Shown here in pieces: positions 22,039-31,857 of a DNA stretch of 64,000 nt. The notes beneath the pieces are model-generated. The model had not been told where the DNA came from. It saw only the letters and a list, made by a program, of their open reading frames with translations, and searched no databases. The position numbers were made by a program, and so were the translations under genes. The DNA is taken from contig NZ_JACVAE010000004.1 in NCBI RefSeq assembly GCF_014851675.1, positions 124,001 to 188,000 on the forward strand, written 5' to 3'. Source of the stretch: Rhizobium sp. ARZ01. GTDB lineage: Bacteria > Pseudomonadota > Alphaproteobacteria > Rhizobiales > Rhizobiaceae. Each line of letters begins with the position of its first letter. Position 1 is the stretch's first letter.

Positions 22039-22166
22039 CGCTCTTGCCTTTCCTCTGTTCGCCACGCATTCTTGCGTGCAAATGCCTTGATGGCAACAAT
22101 GATAGCATTGCCGAACCACGGGTTCGAGCCAGATCGAGTGGCAGAAGACAGTAGAAATTCTATCGC

Positions 22167-23075
22167 ATGGCCGAGATTGTCCGCCGACTTCCGCCGCTCA
22201 ACGGTCTACGTGCCTTCGAGGTTGCCGCGCGGCATCTGAATTTCAGGCTGGCGGCGGAGGAACTTGGCGTAACGCAGGGCGCGGTGGCGCAGCAGGTCCG
22301 TGGCCTTGAGGCGCAGCTTGGCCTCAGGCTCTTCGATCGCCAGCCACGTTCCCTGATACTCACCGATGCCGGTCGAACGTATGTCGCAAACATTCGGCGC
22401 GCGTTCGAACTGATCGCCGAGGCAACGGCGACGCTGCGGCCCGAACCGCTCCACCTCACGATCAGCGTTACGCCGACCTTCGCCTCGAAATGGCTGATCC
22501 CGCGGCTTCCTGAATTCCTGGCGGCCCATCCGGAACTGGACCTGCGGATCCTTGCCAGCGAGCGGCTGTCCAACTTTCAGACGGACGGCGTGGACATTGC
22601 CGTGCGGCTCGGTCGGCCGCCGTTCGGTAGTGGGGTCGAAGCGCAACTGCTGTTCGAGCAGGAGGTCGCGGCCGTCTGCAGTCCTGCCTTGTTGTCGGCC
22701 AACAACGGGCCGCTCGCTGCGGGTGATTTCGACCGGTTCGTTCTCCTCCACGACACACACAACCAGTGGCCAGAGTTCATCGCGGGCATACTTGGGCGCA
22801 CACCGTCGCGGGCTTCCAAGAGCGTCCGTTTCAACCAGACGTCCCACGCGATCGAGGCCGCAATCGCGGGACACGGGATCGCACTGGCAAGCACCATGTT
22901 CGTAAAGGAGGATATTGCTGCCGGCAGGCTCGTTCGCGCATTCGACCAGACAATGCGCGTCGCGGCGGATTTCTACGTCGTGGTGCCGCGCCGGTCGCAA
23001 CATACCGCCGGCGCGGCGAAGGTGCGCGATTGGCTGCTGCAATATGCGGCACCAAATCCACGCATGAATGAATGA
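22167..23075 (+). CDS. LysR-family transcriptional regulator (GcvA-like)
   Basis: A 302-residue LysR regulator with an N-terminal winged helix (LNGLRAFEVAARHLNFRLAAEELGVTQGAVAQQVRGLEAQL) and a C-terminal periplasmic-binding-type effector domain (LTISVTPTFASKWLIPRLPEF, DGVDIAVRLG). The pattern matches the GcvA/AmpR branch. It starts 128 bases from, and divergent to, the SDR gene, the usual arrangement for a LysR regulator and its target. No strong Shine-Dalgarno is visible before ATG 22167. Confidence 0.9.
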   Translation: MAEIVRRLPPLNGLRAFEVAARHLNFRLAAEELGVTQGAVAQQVRGLEAQLGLRLFDRQPRSLILTDAGRTYVANIRRAFELIAEATATLRPEPLHLTISVTPTFASKWLIPRLPEFLAAHPELDLRILASERLSNFQTDGVDIAVRLGRPPFGSGVEAQLLFEQEVAAVCSPALLSANNGPLAAGDFDRFVLLHDTHNQWPEFIAGILGRTPSRASKSVRFNQTSHAIEAAIAGHGIALASTMFVKEDIAAGRLVRAFDQTMRVAADFYVVVPRRSQHTAGAAKVRDWLLQYAAPNPRMNE

Positions 23076-23204
23076 CTGAGGAGAGGGGGCGGTATCAGAG
23101 CGCCCCTGCTCGCCACCGTATCTTGGCGATCAACTCGATGTTTACTGGCGACCGTGCCGGCGTTGAGCGAATGTGCTACTCTTTCTCATTGCGTCGATAT
23201 CCGG

Positions 23205-23648
23205 ATGGAACGATGGAGCCCGGCGTTGGGCCACGACCTTTCCCGTTTTCACGAGGCTCAGGGGGCGATCTACCAGCGCGCGCTCGCAGAGTTGCGTGCC
23301 GGGCGGAAGGAGACCCATTGGATGTGGTACATCTTCCCGCAGATCGAGGGGCTCGGGATGTCGGCCATGACGCAACGATACGCCATAACCACGCTCGACG
23401 AGGCAGTTGCCTATCTGGCCGATCCTGTTCTCGGTGGGCGTCTTTTGGAATGTACCGGAGCTGTTCTCGCCGTTCCGGAAAAGTCCGCTCACGAAATCTT
23501 CGGTTCGCCCGACGACATGAAATTCCGATCGTCGCTGACGTTGTTTGCCGCCGCCGCTGCCGATCCCACGCCGTTCGAGGCGGCGTTGCAGCGCTTCTAT
23601 GGCGGCGTTCCGGATTCTCGCACGCTGGCTCTGCTTGATATCAATTGA
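23205..23648 (+). CDS. DUF1810-family protein
   Basis: A 147-residue cytoplasmic protein of the DUF1810 family (historically labelled calpastatin-like). The conserved features are DLSRFHEAQGAIYQRALAEL, HWMWYIFPQIEGLG and the later ILA/CT...SAHEIFGSPDDMKFRSSLTLF. The function is unknown. I chose ATG 23205 because the predicted protein then has the usual family length; an open frame extends to a GTG at 23154. No operon partner is apparent. Confidence 0.8.
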   Translation: MERWSPALGHDLSRFHEAQGAIYQRALAELRAGRKETHWMWYIFPQIEGLGMSAMTQRYAITTLDEAVAYLADPVLGGRLLECTGAVLAVPEKSAHEIFGSPDDMKFRSSLTLFAAAAADPTPFEAALQRFYGGVPDSRTLALLDIN

Positions 23649-23828
23649 CCGATTATCGGCACCGGCAAAACGGCCACTATGATGCCGCCGGACTGAAGTA
23701 CACAAAAGCTATCGAATATTGGAAAAGTATTCGCATTCCATCGGAACGAAAGCAGTTTCATTTGCTCCATATGGTTGAGGAATTTGCGATCTAGAGCATA
23801 TCAGTTCAGTGACCAAACGGAGATCGAC

Positions 23829-24602
23829 ATGTCCTGGTTCAAGCCTCTCGCCGCCGCCACCCTCCTGCAAGCTGCATTCCTGCTTCCGGCCGCAGCCGGC
23901 GATAACCTCGCAGCGATCCAGTCCACGGGCACCTTCAAGATCGGCACCGAAGGCACCTACGCGCCCTTCACCTACCATGACGCCAGCGGCAAGCTCGTCG
24001 GCTTCGACGTCGAGATCGGCGAGGCCGTCGCCGAAAAGCTCGGCGTCAAGGCCGAATTCCTGGAAGGGAAGTGGGACGGCCTGATCGCCGGTCTCGATGC
24101 CAACCGCTACGATGCTGTCATCAATCAGGTCGGCATCACCGAGGCGCGCAAGCAGAAATACGACTTCTCCGAACCCTACATCGCGTCGAAGGCCGTGCTC
24201 ATCGTGCGGGTGGACGACGACAGCATCAAGGGCTTTGCCGACCTGAAGGGCAAGAAGTCGGCCCAGTCGCTGACCTCGAACTTCGGCAAGCTCGCCCAGG
24301 AGAGCGGCGCCGAACTCGTCGGCACCGACGGCTTCGACCAGTCGATCCAGCTCGTCTTGACCGGCCGCGCCGATGCGACGATCAATGACAGCCTGTCCTT
24401 CCTCGACTTCAAGAAGCAGAAGCCGGATGCGAACGTGAAGATCGCCGCTGAACAGGCTGGTGCCGACTATTCCGGCATCATCGTGCGCAAGGGCGATCCG
24501 GAGCTGGTCGAGGCGATCAACAAGGCGCTGGCCGCAATCAAGGCCGACGGCACCTACCAGAACATCTCCGACAAGTATTTCGGACAGGACGTGTCGAAGT
24601 AA
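23829..24602 (+). CDS. Polar amino acid ABC transporter, substrate-binding protein
   Basis: A 257-residue periplasmic binding protein of the PAAT/HAAT-type family 3. A Sec signal peptide (ending LLPAAAG) is followed by IGTEGTYAPFTYHDASGKLVGFDVEI, the family signature, and by KWDGLIAGLDANRYDAVINQVGIT. The resemblance is to cystine (TcyA/FliY-type) binding proteins, but the ligand is inferred. ATG 23829 has GGAG 6 bases upstream. A hairpin separates it from the permease gene, which would let the binding protein be made in excess. Confidence 0.9.
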   Translation: MSWFKPLAAATLLQAAFLLPAAAGDNLAAIQSTGTFKIGTEGTYAPFTYHDASGKLVGFDVEIGEAVAEKLGVKAEFLEGKWDGLIAGLDANRYDAVINQVGITEARKQKYDFSEPYIASKAVLIVRVDDDSIKGFADLKGKKSAQSLTSNFGKLAQESGAELVGTDGFDQSIQLVLTGRADATINDSLSFLDFKKQKPDANVKIAAEQAGADYSGIIVRKGDPELVEAINKALAAIKADGTYQNISDKYFGQDVSK

Positions 24603-24617
24603 TCGGCAAACCGCACG

Positions 24618-24648
24618 AGACCCTGGAAACCCAATGGTTCCGGGGTCT
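24618..24648 (+). terminator. Intercistronic hairpin after the amino acid binding protein
   Basis: AGACCC (24618-24623) with GGAA, and TTCC with GGGTCT (24643-24648), form a stem with one mismatch 15 bases after the stop. There is no T-run. This is consistent with an attenuator or an mRNA-stabilising stem between the binding-protein and permease genes. Confidence 0.55.
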
Positions 24649-24753
24649 TGCCGTTTGTGGCCGGCAGTATGGCTCCGTAAAAGGAGCGTGACGCCCTCGC
24701 CGCTTGTCTTGTAGATTGTCGAGCTTCCGGGTACCGCGCCGGAGCGCGTATTT

Positions 24754-25446
24754 TTGAGGTTTGCCTTGCCGCACTGGCTCCAACTGATGCTCGACTCGCT
24801 CGGCCCGCTCCTGTGGGCCGGTCTCGTCTTCACGATTCCCTTGACGCTTCTGTCCTTCACCTTCGGATTGTCGCTCGGGCTCCTTGTCGCGATCGTCAGG
24901 CTGTTTGGGCCAAAGCCGCTTGTCGCGATCGCCCGCTTCTATGTCTGGATTTTCCGCGGCACCCCGCTTCTCGTGCAGTTGTTCGTGATCTTCTACGGGC
25001 TGCCGAGCCTCGGTATCCTGCTCGATGCCTTTCCCGCCGCGCTGATCGGCTTCAGCCTAAATGTCGGTGCCTACACCTCCGAGATCATCCGCGCGGTGAT
25101 CGCCTCGGTGCCGCGTGGCCAATGGGAGGCGTCCTACTCGATCAGCATGAGCTGGGGGCAGGCAATGCGGCGTACCATCCTGCCGCAGGCGGGCCGCACT
25201 GCCGTGCCACCGTTGTCCAACACCTTCATCTCGCTGGTCAAGGACACGTCGCTCGCCGCCGCCATCACGGTTCCGGAACTGTTCCAGACGGCGCAGCGCA
25301 TCGTCGCGACCAGCTACGAACCGCTGATCCTCTATATCGAGGCGGCCCTGATCTATCTCGCCATGAGTTCGGTCCTTTCCGCCCTGCAGGTGCGGCTGGA
25401 GAAGCGCTTCTCCCGTTATGGCGGCTACCTGGAGGCGCGCGCATGA
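24754..25446 (+). CDS. Polar amino acid ABC transporter, permease
   Basis: A 230-residue inner-membrane permease of the His/Glu/Gln/Arg/opine family. It has about five membrane spans and the EAA-type ATPase-docking loop (ASYSISMSWGQAMRRTILPQAGRTAVPPLSN). It starts at TTG 24754, which has GGAG 9 bases upstream; no ATG fits. It overlaps the ATPase gene by four bases (ATGA). With only one permease gene, the transporter is probably a homodimer. Confidence 0.92.
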   Translation: MRFALPHWLQLMLDSLGPLLWAGLVFTIPLTLLSFTFGLSLGLLVAIVRLFGPKPLVAIARFYVWIFRGTPLLVQLFVIFYGLPSLGILLDAFPAALIGFSLNVGAYTSEIIRAVIASVPRGQWEASYSISMSWGQAMRRTILPQAGRTAVPPLSNTFISLVKDTSLAAAITVPELFQTAQRIVATSYEPLILYIEAALIYLAMSSVLSALQVRLEKRFSRYGGYLEARA

Positions 25447-26204
25447 TCGAGCTTGAGAACATCGAGAAGCGCTTCGGCGACAATGTGGTGCTCAACGGCG
25501 TCAGCGTCGAGATGCCGGAAGGCACGGTGACCGCGCTGGTAGGTCCCTCGGGCGGGGGCAAGAGCACCCTGCTGCGTTGCGTCAATCTCCTGGAAATTCC
25601 GACGCGCGGCACCGTGCGCATCGGCGAAGAGGCGCTCACCTTCTCGGAAGGCGCGCGGATCGGCTGGGTGGATATCCAGCGCCTGCGCCGTCAGACGGGC
25701 ATGGTGTTCCAGAATTTTCAGCTATTTCCGCATCGCACAGCGATCGAGAACGTCATGGAAGGTCTTGTGACCGTGCTGAAATGGCCGACGGAGCGCGCGC
25801 GGTCACGGGCGATGGAACTGTTGGAGAAAGTCGGCATGGCGCACAAGGCGGACGCCTGGCCGGCGACGCTTTCCGGTGGCCAGCAGCAGCGCGTCGCGAT
25901 CGCCCGCGCGCTTGCCCCCTCCCCGCGTGTGTTGCTCTGCGACGAGCCGACCTCGGCGCTCGATCCGGAACTCGCCGAAGAGGTGGTCGACGTGCTCGGC
26001 CGGCTGGCGCGCGAGGGTACGACGATGATGATGGCGACGCACGATCTGAGGCTCGCCTCGCGCGTGGCCGACAAGGTGGTGTTTCTCGATGGCGGCGTCA
26101 TCGTCGAGAGCGGACCTCCAGCGCAGATCTTCGCCCGGCCCGAACGTGAGCGCACCAGGCGCTTCATTGCCTCGCTGAACGTGACCGTCGACTACGAAAT
26201 TTGA
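25443..26204 (+). CDS. Polar amino acid ABC transporter, ATP-binding protein
   Basis: A 253-residue ATPase with Walker A GPSGGGKST, Q-loop VFQNFQLFPH, signature [15 protein letters not shown], Walker B VLLCDEPTSALDP and switch histidine (MATHDL). A short insertion (EEALTFSEGARIGWVDIQRLR) before the Q-loop is common in this branch. It completes the three-gene operon with the binding protein and permease. Confidence 0.94.
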   Translation: MIELENIEKRFGDNVVLNGVSVEMPEGTVTALVGPSGGGKSTLLRCVNLLEIPTRGTVRIGEEALTFSEGARIGWVDIQRLRRQTGMVFQNFQLFPHRTAIENVMEGLVTVLKWPTERARSRAMELLEKVGMAHKADAWPATLSGGQQQRVAIARALAPSPRVLLCDEPTSALDPELAEEVVDVLGRLAREGTTMMMATHDLRLASRVADKVVFLDGGVIVESGPPAQIFARPERERTRRFIASLNVTVDYEI

Positions 26205-26478
26205 CGCGGTTGCGTCTCGCGGGCGTTTCATCGTTTTTTTTGCGGGAAGCGGAATCGTTGCCGCTCCGCGTTTTTTGCTTCTTTGCAACTATGGCGGGCT
26301 CGCTGTTGCTGCACGCCCACCATTGATGGCATTTTTGTTAGTGTATTCATAAGCCTATCGGATTTTTGACCTTTTGCAGGCCGCGTCGACGCGATATATC
26401 GCGCTCTGGTGGCAATGGCTCGATTCGAGCGCATTAGTTGTTGATTATTTTATAATTTTCGCTTCCGGGGGGAAGTCA

Positions 26479-27246
26479 GTGCCCTGTCGTTTCACGCTCA
26501 TGGTCGTTTCGGCCGCTTCGCTGATATTGTCTGCGACCGCCGGTACATTTGCTGCCGATCAGGCCTCGACTGCCGGTGCTGCGTCCTGGTCCGGTTGCTA
26601 TCTGGGTGCCAATGCCGGCTATGGTCGCGCCGATGTCGATGCGACCGACACGCCCTATCGCGAGGGTCCCTATGCCGGCATGGACGTGTTCTGGAACGAC
26701 GGCTTCTACGACACGACCTCCACCGATGACGGCGGGCTGGCGGGCGGCGTCGAGGCCGGTTGCGACCGGCAGTTCGATCTCGGCGGCACCGCCTTGGTGC
26801 TCGGCGGCGTCCTCGACTTCTCGCTGATGAACTTCGGGGCGACCGGCACGTCTGCGATCAGCAGTGATACGCACGCGAGCTTCGATATCGACTGGGCAGC
26901 GAGCGCGCGGGTCCGTGCGGGTGTCACCACCTCCGACGTGCTGTTCTACGTCACCGGCGGCTATGCGCTGGCGAACGTGGACGTGCGTGCCTACAGCAAC
27001 CCGACAATCACGGCACCCGGGGAGATGGACGTCTCCGGTGGCGGCACGAAGGGCGGCTGGGTGGCCGGCGGCGGTGTCGAATGGCGCTTCAAGCCGAACT
27101 GGTCGGTCGGGCTGGAATACCTGCACTACGATTTCGGCACGGTGACGGCCACAGGTGCGGCAGTCTTTCCGCCCGACGCCTTCCCGCGCTTTGAAAACGA
27201 CGCGACGCTCGACACGATCCGCATCGGGCTGAAGTGGCGGATGTAA
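26479..27246 (+). CDS. Outer membrane beta-barrel protein (Omp25/Omp31-like)
   Basis: A 255-residue outer-membrane protein of the rhizobial/Brucella Omp25-Omp31 group: a signal peptide (VSAASLILSATAGTFA), then SWSGCYLGANAGYGRAD, alternating beta strands ending in aromatic residues, and a final LDTIRIGLKWRM with the penultimate aromatic/hydrophobic pattern of outer-membrane barrels. GTG 26479 follows GGGGGGAAG by 5 bases; ATG 26500 is the alternative. A pair of cysteines (C in WSGCY and in EAGCDRQ) could form a disulfide. The upstream 270 bases are AT-rich and probably hold its promoter. Confidence 0.83.
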   Translation: MPCRFTLMVVSAASLILSATAGTFAADQASTAGAASWSGCYLGANAGYGRADVDATDTPYREGPYAGMDVFWNDGFYDTTSTDDGGLAGGVEAGCDRQFDLGGTALVLGGVLDFSLMNFGATGTSAISSDTHASFDIDWAASARVRAGVTTSDVLFYVTGGYALANVDVRAYSNPTITAPGEMDVSGGGTKGGWVAGGGVEWRFKPNWSVGLEYLHYDFGTVTATGAAVFPPDAFPRFENDATLDTIRIGLKWRM

Positions 27247-27355
27247 GCGCCGCCCCCAAACGGCTCCGCAAACAGATGCTGGCGCACACACTTGGCTCAC
27301 GGACGGACACCGCGACGGCGAAATGAACAACTGGGACACTGCTGGAGCAACGAAC

Positions 27356-30300
27356 ATGGCCGCACCGACAAGCATCAATTTCGACGGACTGGTAGATGAA
27401 AATTCTGCCGTCGGCACCTGGCAGGGCGGCGGATGGACGGTTTCCTTTCTGAACGGTACGCCGATCGAAGCCATCTATCTCAACAACAACATTCCGCCAA
27501 TTTCAACAGCGGCGGACCAAGCCCTTTTCGTAGTGGGTGATGCTCCTGGTGTGGGGAGCAATGCGGTGAGCTTCGCCGGAACATCCCACGAGGCGTTCTC
27601 GCTCCAGAGCCTCACAATCTTGCGCTACGACGCAGACACCGACAGCATGAATCCTGATATCCGCGTGGTCGGATACCGGAACGGCTCGCCGGTCGCCGGT
27701 GCGACGCAGGATTTTTCACTGCCGACGGACACTCCGATGACTTCGATGACAGTGACATTCAGCGGAGCTGCATGGGGCGGCATCGATGAGTTTCGCATCG
27801 TGCAACAGAACGATACCAGGGATTTCTATTTCCTCATCGACGACATCGTCGTCGGTGCGGCCGCCGTAAGCGCCCCGCCCGTCATCAGCAATCTCAACGG
27901 TGACAGCGTCAGCTATTGGGAGGGGAGTAGCGCTGTCCTGATCGATGCCGGCGGCAATGCGACGCTGACCGATCCCGACTCGGCCGACTTTGCCGGCGGC
28001 TCCGTCAGGGTTTCAATCGTCGGGAGTCCGACGGGACAGGATGTGCTTGGCGTCCGCAATCAGGGGACCGGCGCGGGGCAGATCGGCGTTGCCGCAGGAA
28101 ACGCCATAACCTATGGCGGCGTGCAGATCGGCACGTACTCCGGCGGCACGGGATCGAGCGATCTGGTCGTAACTCTGAATGCGTCCGCGACCCCTGCTAT
28201 TGTGCAGGCGCTTTTGCGCAATCTGACCTATGCAAACAATGGCGACGATCCGTCGACGGCCACGCGTACCATCCGCGTCACCGTCGATGACGGTGACGGC
28301 GGGATCAGTGTCGGTGCCGACGTGAGTGTCGCAGTGACCCGCGTGAATGATGCTCCGACCCTGTCAGCCACCGGCACGAACCTGCCTTTCACCGAGAATG
28401 GCTCGGCCGTCGATCTCTTCTCAGGCGTATCCGTTTCCACTGTCGAAGCCGGCCAATTGATCACGCAACTGACGCTAATGGTCAGCAACGTCTCGAACAC
28501 AGCGGCGGAAATCCTGCAGATCGGCGGAACAGACGTGAAGCTGGAGGCCGGCAACGTCGTGACTGCGGGCGGATGGACCTGCAACGTCATCCTAGTGGGC
28601 ACGACGGCCACTCTCACGCTGTCCCATGCCGGTGCCGGCACGGCGGCGGTTCAGTCGCTGCTCGATGGCATGACATATCAGAACACGAGTGAAGCGCCTG
28701 ATGCCGCGAGCCGCACGGTCACGATCACCTCGATCAAAGATAACGGCGGCACGGCGAACGGCGGCGTCGACACCACAGCCCTGTCGATCACCTCGACAGT
28801 CCAGTTGGTCCCGACGAACGACGCGCCTTCGGTCAGTGTTCCGGGAGGCATCACCGTCACCGAAGACGTGGCGACCGCACTTGCCGGTATTTCCTTCCAT
28901 GACATCGACGTTGGCAATGGCGCCGTCACCGTCACATTTGCGGTTGCCAGCGGCGGCCTGTCAGCAACAGGGAGCAGCGGTGTCATGGTCGGCGGCAGCA
29001 CCAATTCGCTCACGCTGACCGGCACGCTCGCCGACATCAACGGCTTCATCGCCGCCGGCAAGGTGGCATACGGGACCGCACCGAACGCGACTTCCAGCGT
29101 TTTTTTGACCATTTCGATCAGTGACGGTCAGGGTGGAACTGCCACAGCCAGCGTCCCCATCAACGTCACCGCCGTTAACGACGCGCCGGTCAATACGGTG
29201 CCTGCCCTTGCCACCGTTGCGGAGAATGGCTCGCTCGTGTTGAGCAGTGCCAACGGCAACGGGATCTCCGTGGGCGACGTCGATATCAGCGGCGGTTTCA
29301 TCAAGATCACGCTCGCCGCGACGAACGGCACGATTTCGTTGAGCGGGACCACCGGGCTGAGCTTCACGACTGGTGATGGTGCTGCCGATGCCACAATGAC
29401 CTTCACCGGCACGCTGGCGGCGGTCAACGCGGCATTGGACGGCCTAAGTTTTACGCCAACCGCCGGCTACAACGGGTCCGCGACGATAACGGTCACGACT
29501 AGTGACCAAGGCGGGACTGGTACCGGCGGCGTGCTGTCCGACACCGACACGATCGCTATCGACGTTCTTCCGCCGAACCCGGTCGTCCGGTCGGTAGGCG
29601 TGAGCGCTTCAGACGGTACGTACAAGATCGGCGACGTGATCACGGTGACGGTCACGTTCAGCGAAGCCGTCTTTGTCACGGGGACGCCGACGATCCTGCT
29701 CGAAACGGGTATCACCGATCGTCTCGCGAGCTACGCTGGCGGCTCCGGCTCAAAGACGCTGACGTTCTCCTACATGGTCCAGGCAGGCGATCGAAGTGCG
29801 GATCTCGACTTCGCCTCCACCGTAGCTTTGTCGCTGAATGGCAGTACGATCAAGGACAGCGGCGGTGACAATGCGGTCTTGACGCTGCCGACCCCGGGAA
29901 GCCCCGGGTCGATAGGTTCCGGGCACAACATCGTCATTGATGGCGCTGCCCTCAACACCGCCCCTGTCCTCACCGGCGACCTGAAAGCCACGGTGAAGGA
30001 AGTGGCGAGCTACAAGATCACCACGACGGACCTCTATTTTAGCGATCCCGACGACAGTCCCGCTGGTGTGCGCTTCACCGTCTCCAGCCAGGTGGCCGGA
30101 AAAGTGCTGGTCAACGGCACGGCGGCGACGAGTTTTACCGGCGCCGAGCTTGCCGCCGGCAAGGTTGCCTTCCTGCACGATGGCTCGGAGACAACGAAGG
30201 CCTCGTTCAAGGTCTTCGTCGAGGACGGCAACGAGGACAAGTCGACCCCGGTCGCGCAGACCTTCAACTTCACCGTCACCCCCGTCAACGACGCACCGAA

Positions 30301-31135
30301 GCTTGGCGCAAAACAGGTGCTGACGGCGATCGCCGAGGACGCCTCGACGGCGAGCGCACGCAAAGTGGCGGACCTGTCGATTGTCGATCCTGATGGCGGC
30401 AACAACCGCCTGTCGCTCGTCGGCGCGGATGCGAAGCTGTTCGAGATCAGGAACGGCGCGCTGTGGCTGAAGAAGGGCGCCAAGCTCGATTTCGAGACTA
30501 ACCCGTCGCTCGACGTCACCGTGCGCCTCGATGATCCCTCGATCGGCACGAGCTACGAGGCGTCGAAGGCGCTCAAGATCACAGTCAAGGACGTCAAGGA
30601 GCCTGTTTCCGGCACCTATGGCAACGACAGGCTGACCGGCACCTCGGGCAACGACGTGCTGGACGGCAAGGTCGGTAACGACGTCATCAAGGGCGGGGCC
30701 GGCAACGACACGCTGATCGGCGGCACCGGCGTCGACGTGCTGACCGGCGGGTCCGGCCGCGATGTCTTCGTCTTCGCCTCGGTGAAGGATTCGGCGCCCG
30801 GTCATTCCGGCTTCGTCAACAATGGCGGCTTCAGCCCGCTGTCGGGTGCGGGAAAGCGCGACATCGTCACCGACTTCGTCCGCGGCGAGGACAGGCTCGA
30901 CGTCTCGAAGATCGACGCCGACTTGAAGGTCGCCGGCGACCAGGCGTTTGTCTGGCGCGGTAAGGGCGAGTTTTCCGGCAAGGCGGGCGAACTGGTCTTT
31001 CGTACCTTCGACGTCAAGGGCACGGCCAACGACCGGACGATCGTCTACGGCGATATCAACCGCGACGGCCGCGCCGACTTCCAGATCGAACTGGCAGGCC
31101 TCATCAACCTGACCAAGGGCGATTTCATCCTGTAG
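27356..31135 (+). CDS. Large RTX/cadherin-like calcium-binding exoprotein
   Basis: A 1259-residue, strongly acidic, cysteine-poor protein without a Sec signal, as expected for type I secretion. An N-terminal region of about 180 residues (INFDGLVDENSAVGTW...FRIVQQNDTRDFYFLIDDIVVG) is followed by several cadherin-like/Ig-like repeats, most joined by the linker (V)NDAP(x), then an Ig-like domain (ASDGTYKIGDVITVTVTFSEAV) and a short RTX block (GNDRLTGTSGNDVLDG, GNDVIKGGAGNDTLIGG) near 30.62-30.77 kb. The final DRLDVSKIDADL...LINLTKGDFIL resembles serralysin-type C-terminal secretion regions. GGAG 8 bases upstream favours ATG 27356 over ATG 27323. It is probably a surface adhesin. No secretion genes are adjacent. 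Confidence 0.85.
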   Translation: MAAPTSINFDGLVDENSAVGTWQGGGWTVSFLNGTPIEAIYLNNNIPPISTAADQALFVVGDAPGVGSNAVSFAGTSHEAFSLQSLTILRYDADTDSMNPDIRVVGYRNGSPVAGATQDFSLPTDTPMTSMTVTFSGAAWGGIDEFRIVQQNDTRDFYFLIDDIVVGAAAVSAPPVISNLNGDSVSYWEGSSAVLIDAGGNATLTDPDSADFAGGSVRVSIVGSPTGQDVLGVRNQGTGAGQIGVAAGNAITYGGVQIGTYSGGTGSSDLVVTLNASATPAIVQALLRNLTYANNGDDPSTATRTIRVTVDDGDGGISVGADVSVAVTRVNDAPTLSATGTNLPFTENGSAVDLFSGVSVSTVEAGQLITQLTLMVSNVSNTAAEILQIGGTDVKLEAGNVVTAGGWTCNVILVGTTATLTLSHAGAGTAAVQSLLDGMTYQNTSEAPDAASRTVTITSIKDNGGTANGGVDTTALSITSTVQLVPTNDAPSVSVPGGITVTEDVATALAGISFHDIDVGNGAVTVTFAVASGGLSATGSSGVMVGGSTNSLTLTGTLADINGFIAAGKVAYGTAPNATSSVFLTISISDGQGGTATASVPINVTAVNDAPVNTVPALATVAENGSLVLSSANGNGISVGDVDISGGFIKITLAATNGTISLSGTTGLSFTTGDGAADATMTFTGTLAAVNAALDGLSFTPTAGYNGSATITVTTSDQGGTGTGGVLSDTDTIAIDVLPPNPVVRSVGVSASDGTYKIGDVITVTVTFSEAVFVTGTPTILLETGITDRLASYAGGSGSKTLTFSYMVQAGDRSADLDFASTVALSLNGSTIKDSGGDNAVLTLPTPGSPGSIGSGHNIVIDGAALNTAPVLTGDLKATVKEVASYKITTTDLYFSDPDDSPAGVRFTVSSQVAGKVLVNGTAATSFTGAELAAGKVAFLHDGSETTKASFKVFVEDGNEDKSTPVAQTFNFTVTPVNDAPKLGAKQVLTAIAEDASTASARKVADLSIVDPDGGNNRLSLVGADAKLFEIRNGALWLKKGAKLDFETNPSLDVTVRLDDPSIGTSYEASKALKITVKDVKEPVSGTYGNDRLTGTSGNDVLDGKVGNDVIKGGAGNDTLIGGTGVDVLTGGSGRDVFVFASVKDSAPGHSGFVNNGGFSPLSGAGKRDIVTDFVRGEDRLDVSKIDADLKVAGDQAFVWRGKGEFSGKAGELVFRTFDVKGTANDRTIVYGDINRDGRADFQIELAGLINLTKGDFIL

Positions 31136-31164
31136 GGGGGCGGTGCGTGCACGCGCGCGCCGGC

Positions 31165-31857
31165 TTACCGCCTCGTCGCGAACGTGCGCGCGGCGGTGTC
31201 GAGAAACTGCGCTCGTCCAAGATGGCCGATACCGTCCTGGATATCGGCGGTGATCGCGGCCTTCAATGCGTCGGCGTTCTTGCAGCGTATCGCTTCCAGC
31301 GCCTCGGCGTGTCGGTCGACCTGATAACTCGCCCAGTGGTTTTCCGCGGCGTGGCGCATGAAGGGGCCAAGCCGCAGCCAAAGGGACTCGATCATCGGCA
31401 GAAGGACGCCGTTGGATCGGACCTCATAGATGCAGCGGTGGAAATCGAAGTTGGCTGCGATGCCTCGCTCGATGTCGCCGGCATCGTAGGCGTCGTCCAC
31501 GACCGAATCGAGATGCTGCAGCCGGGCGATGCGGATGAAATCGAGTTGCGGCAGCGCCCGCTCCGCCGCCACCGTCTCCAGCGCGATCCGGGCGGCAAGG
31601 ATCTCGTCGAATTTCTCCGGCACCATCTCCGGCACCCGCACGCGGCGATTGTCCAGAAGTTCCAGCGCGCCGTCGGCCACCAGATATTGCAGTGCCTCGC
31701 GTACCGGCATGGCGCTGACTTCAAGCATCTCGGCCAGGCCGTTAATGGTGACGGGTTCACCTGCCTGGAACCGTCCTGTCATCAGCGCATGGCGCAAGGT
31801 GCGATGGACCCAGTGCTTGACCGATTCGCACGGTTGCCTCCCTTCTGTAACCAGCAT
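31165..31857 (-). CDS. GntR-family regulator (FadR/FCD subfamily)
   Basis: A 230-residue regulator. The winged helix carries EPVTINGLAEMLEVSAMPVREALQYL, the GntR pattern, and the C-terminal all-helical FCD domain has the metal/ligand residues expected in DFHRCIYEV and HWASYQVDRHAEALEAIR. GGAAGGG precedes ATG 31857. It is divergent from the Pot-type operon, whose promoter carries paired TGATCA palindromes, so it probably represses that operon until its ligand, possibly an amino acid derivative, is present. Confidence 0.9.
   Translation of the reverse strand: MLVTEGRQPCESVKHWVHRTLRHALMTGRFQAGEPVTINGLAEMLEVSAMPVREALQYLVADGALELLDNRRVRVPEMVPEKFDEILAARIALETVAAERALPQLDFIRIARLQHLDSVVDDAYDAGDIERGIAANFDFHRCIYEVRSNGVLLPMIESLWLRLGPFMRHAAENHWASYQVDRHAEALEAIRCKNADALKAAITADIQDGIGHLGRAQFLDTAARTFATRR

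Noticed and set aside
24813..26204. 463-codon frame extending the amino acid transporter ATPase upstream
   Set aside because: The upstream part is an out-of-frame reading of the permease gene; the ATPase starts at 25443 in the ATGA overlap.
29750..31381. 543-codon minus-strand open frame
   Set aside because: Antisense of the RTX protein; low-complexity and Arg-rich, with no motif or ribosome-binding site.
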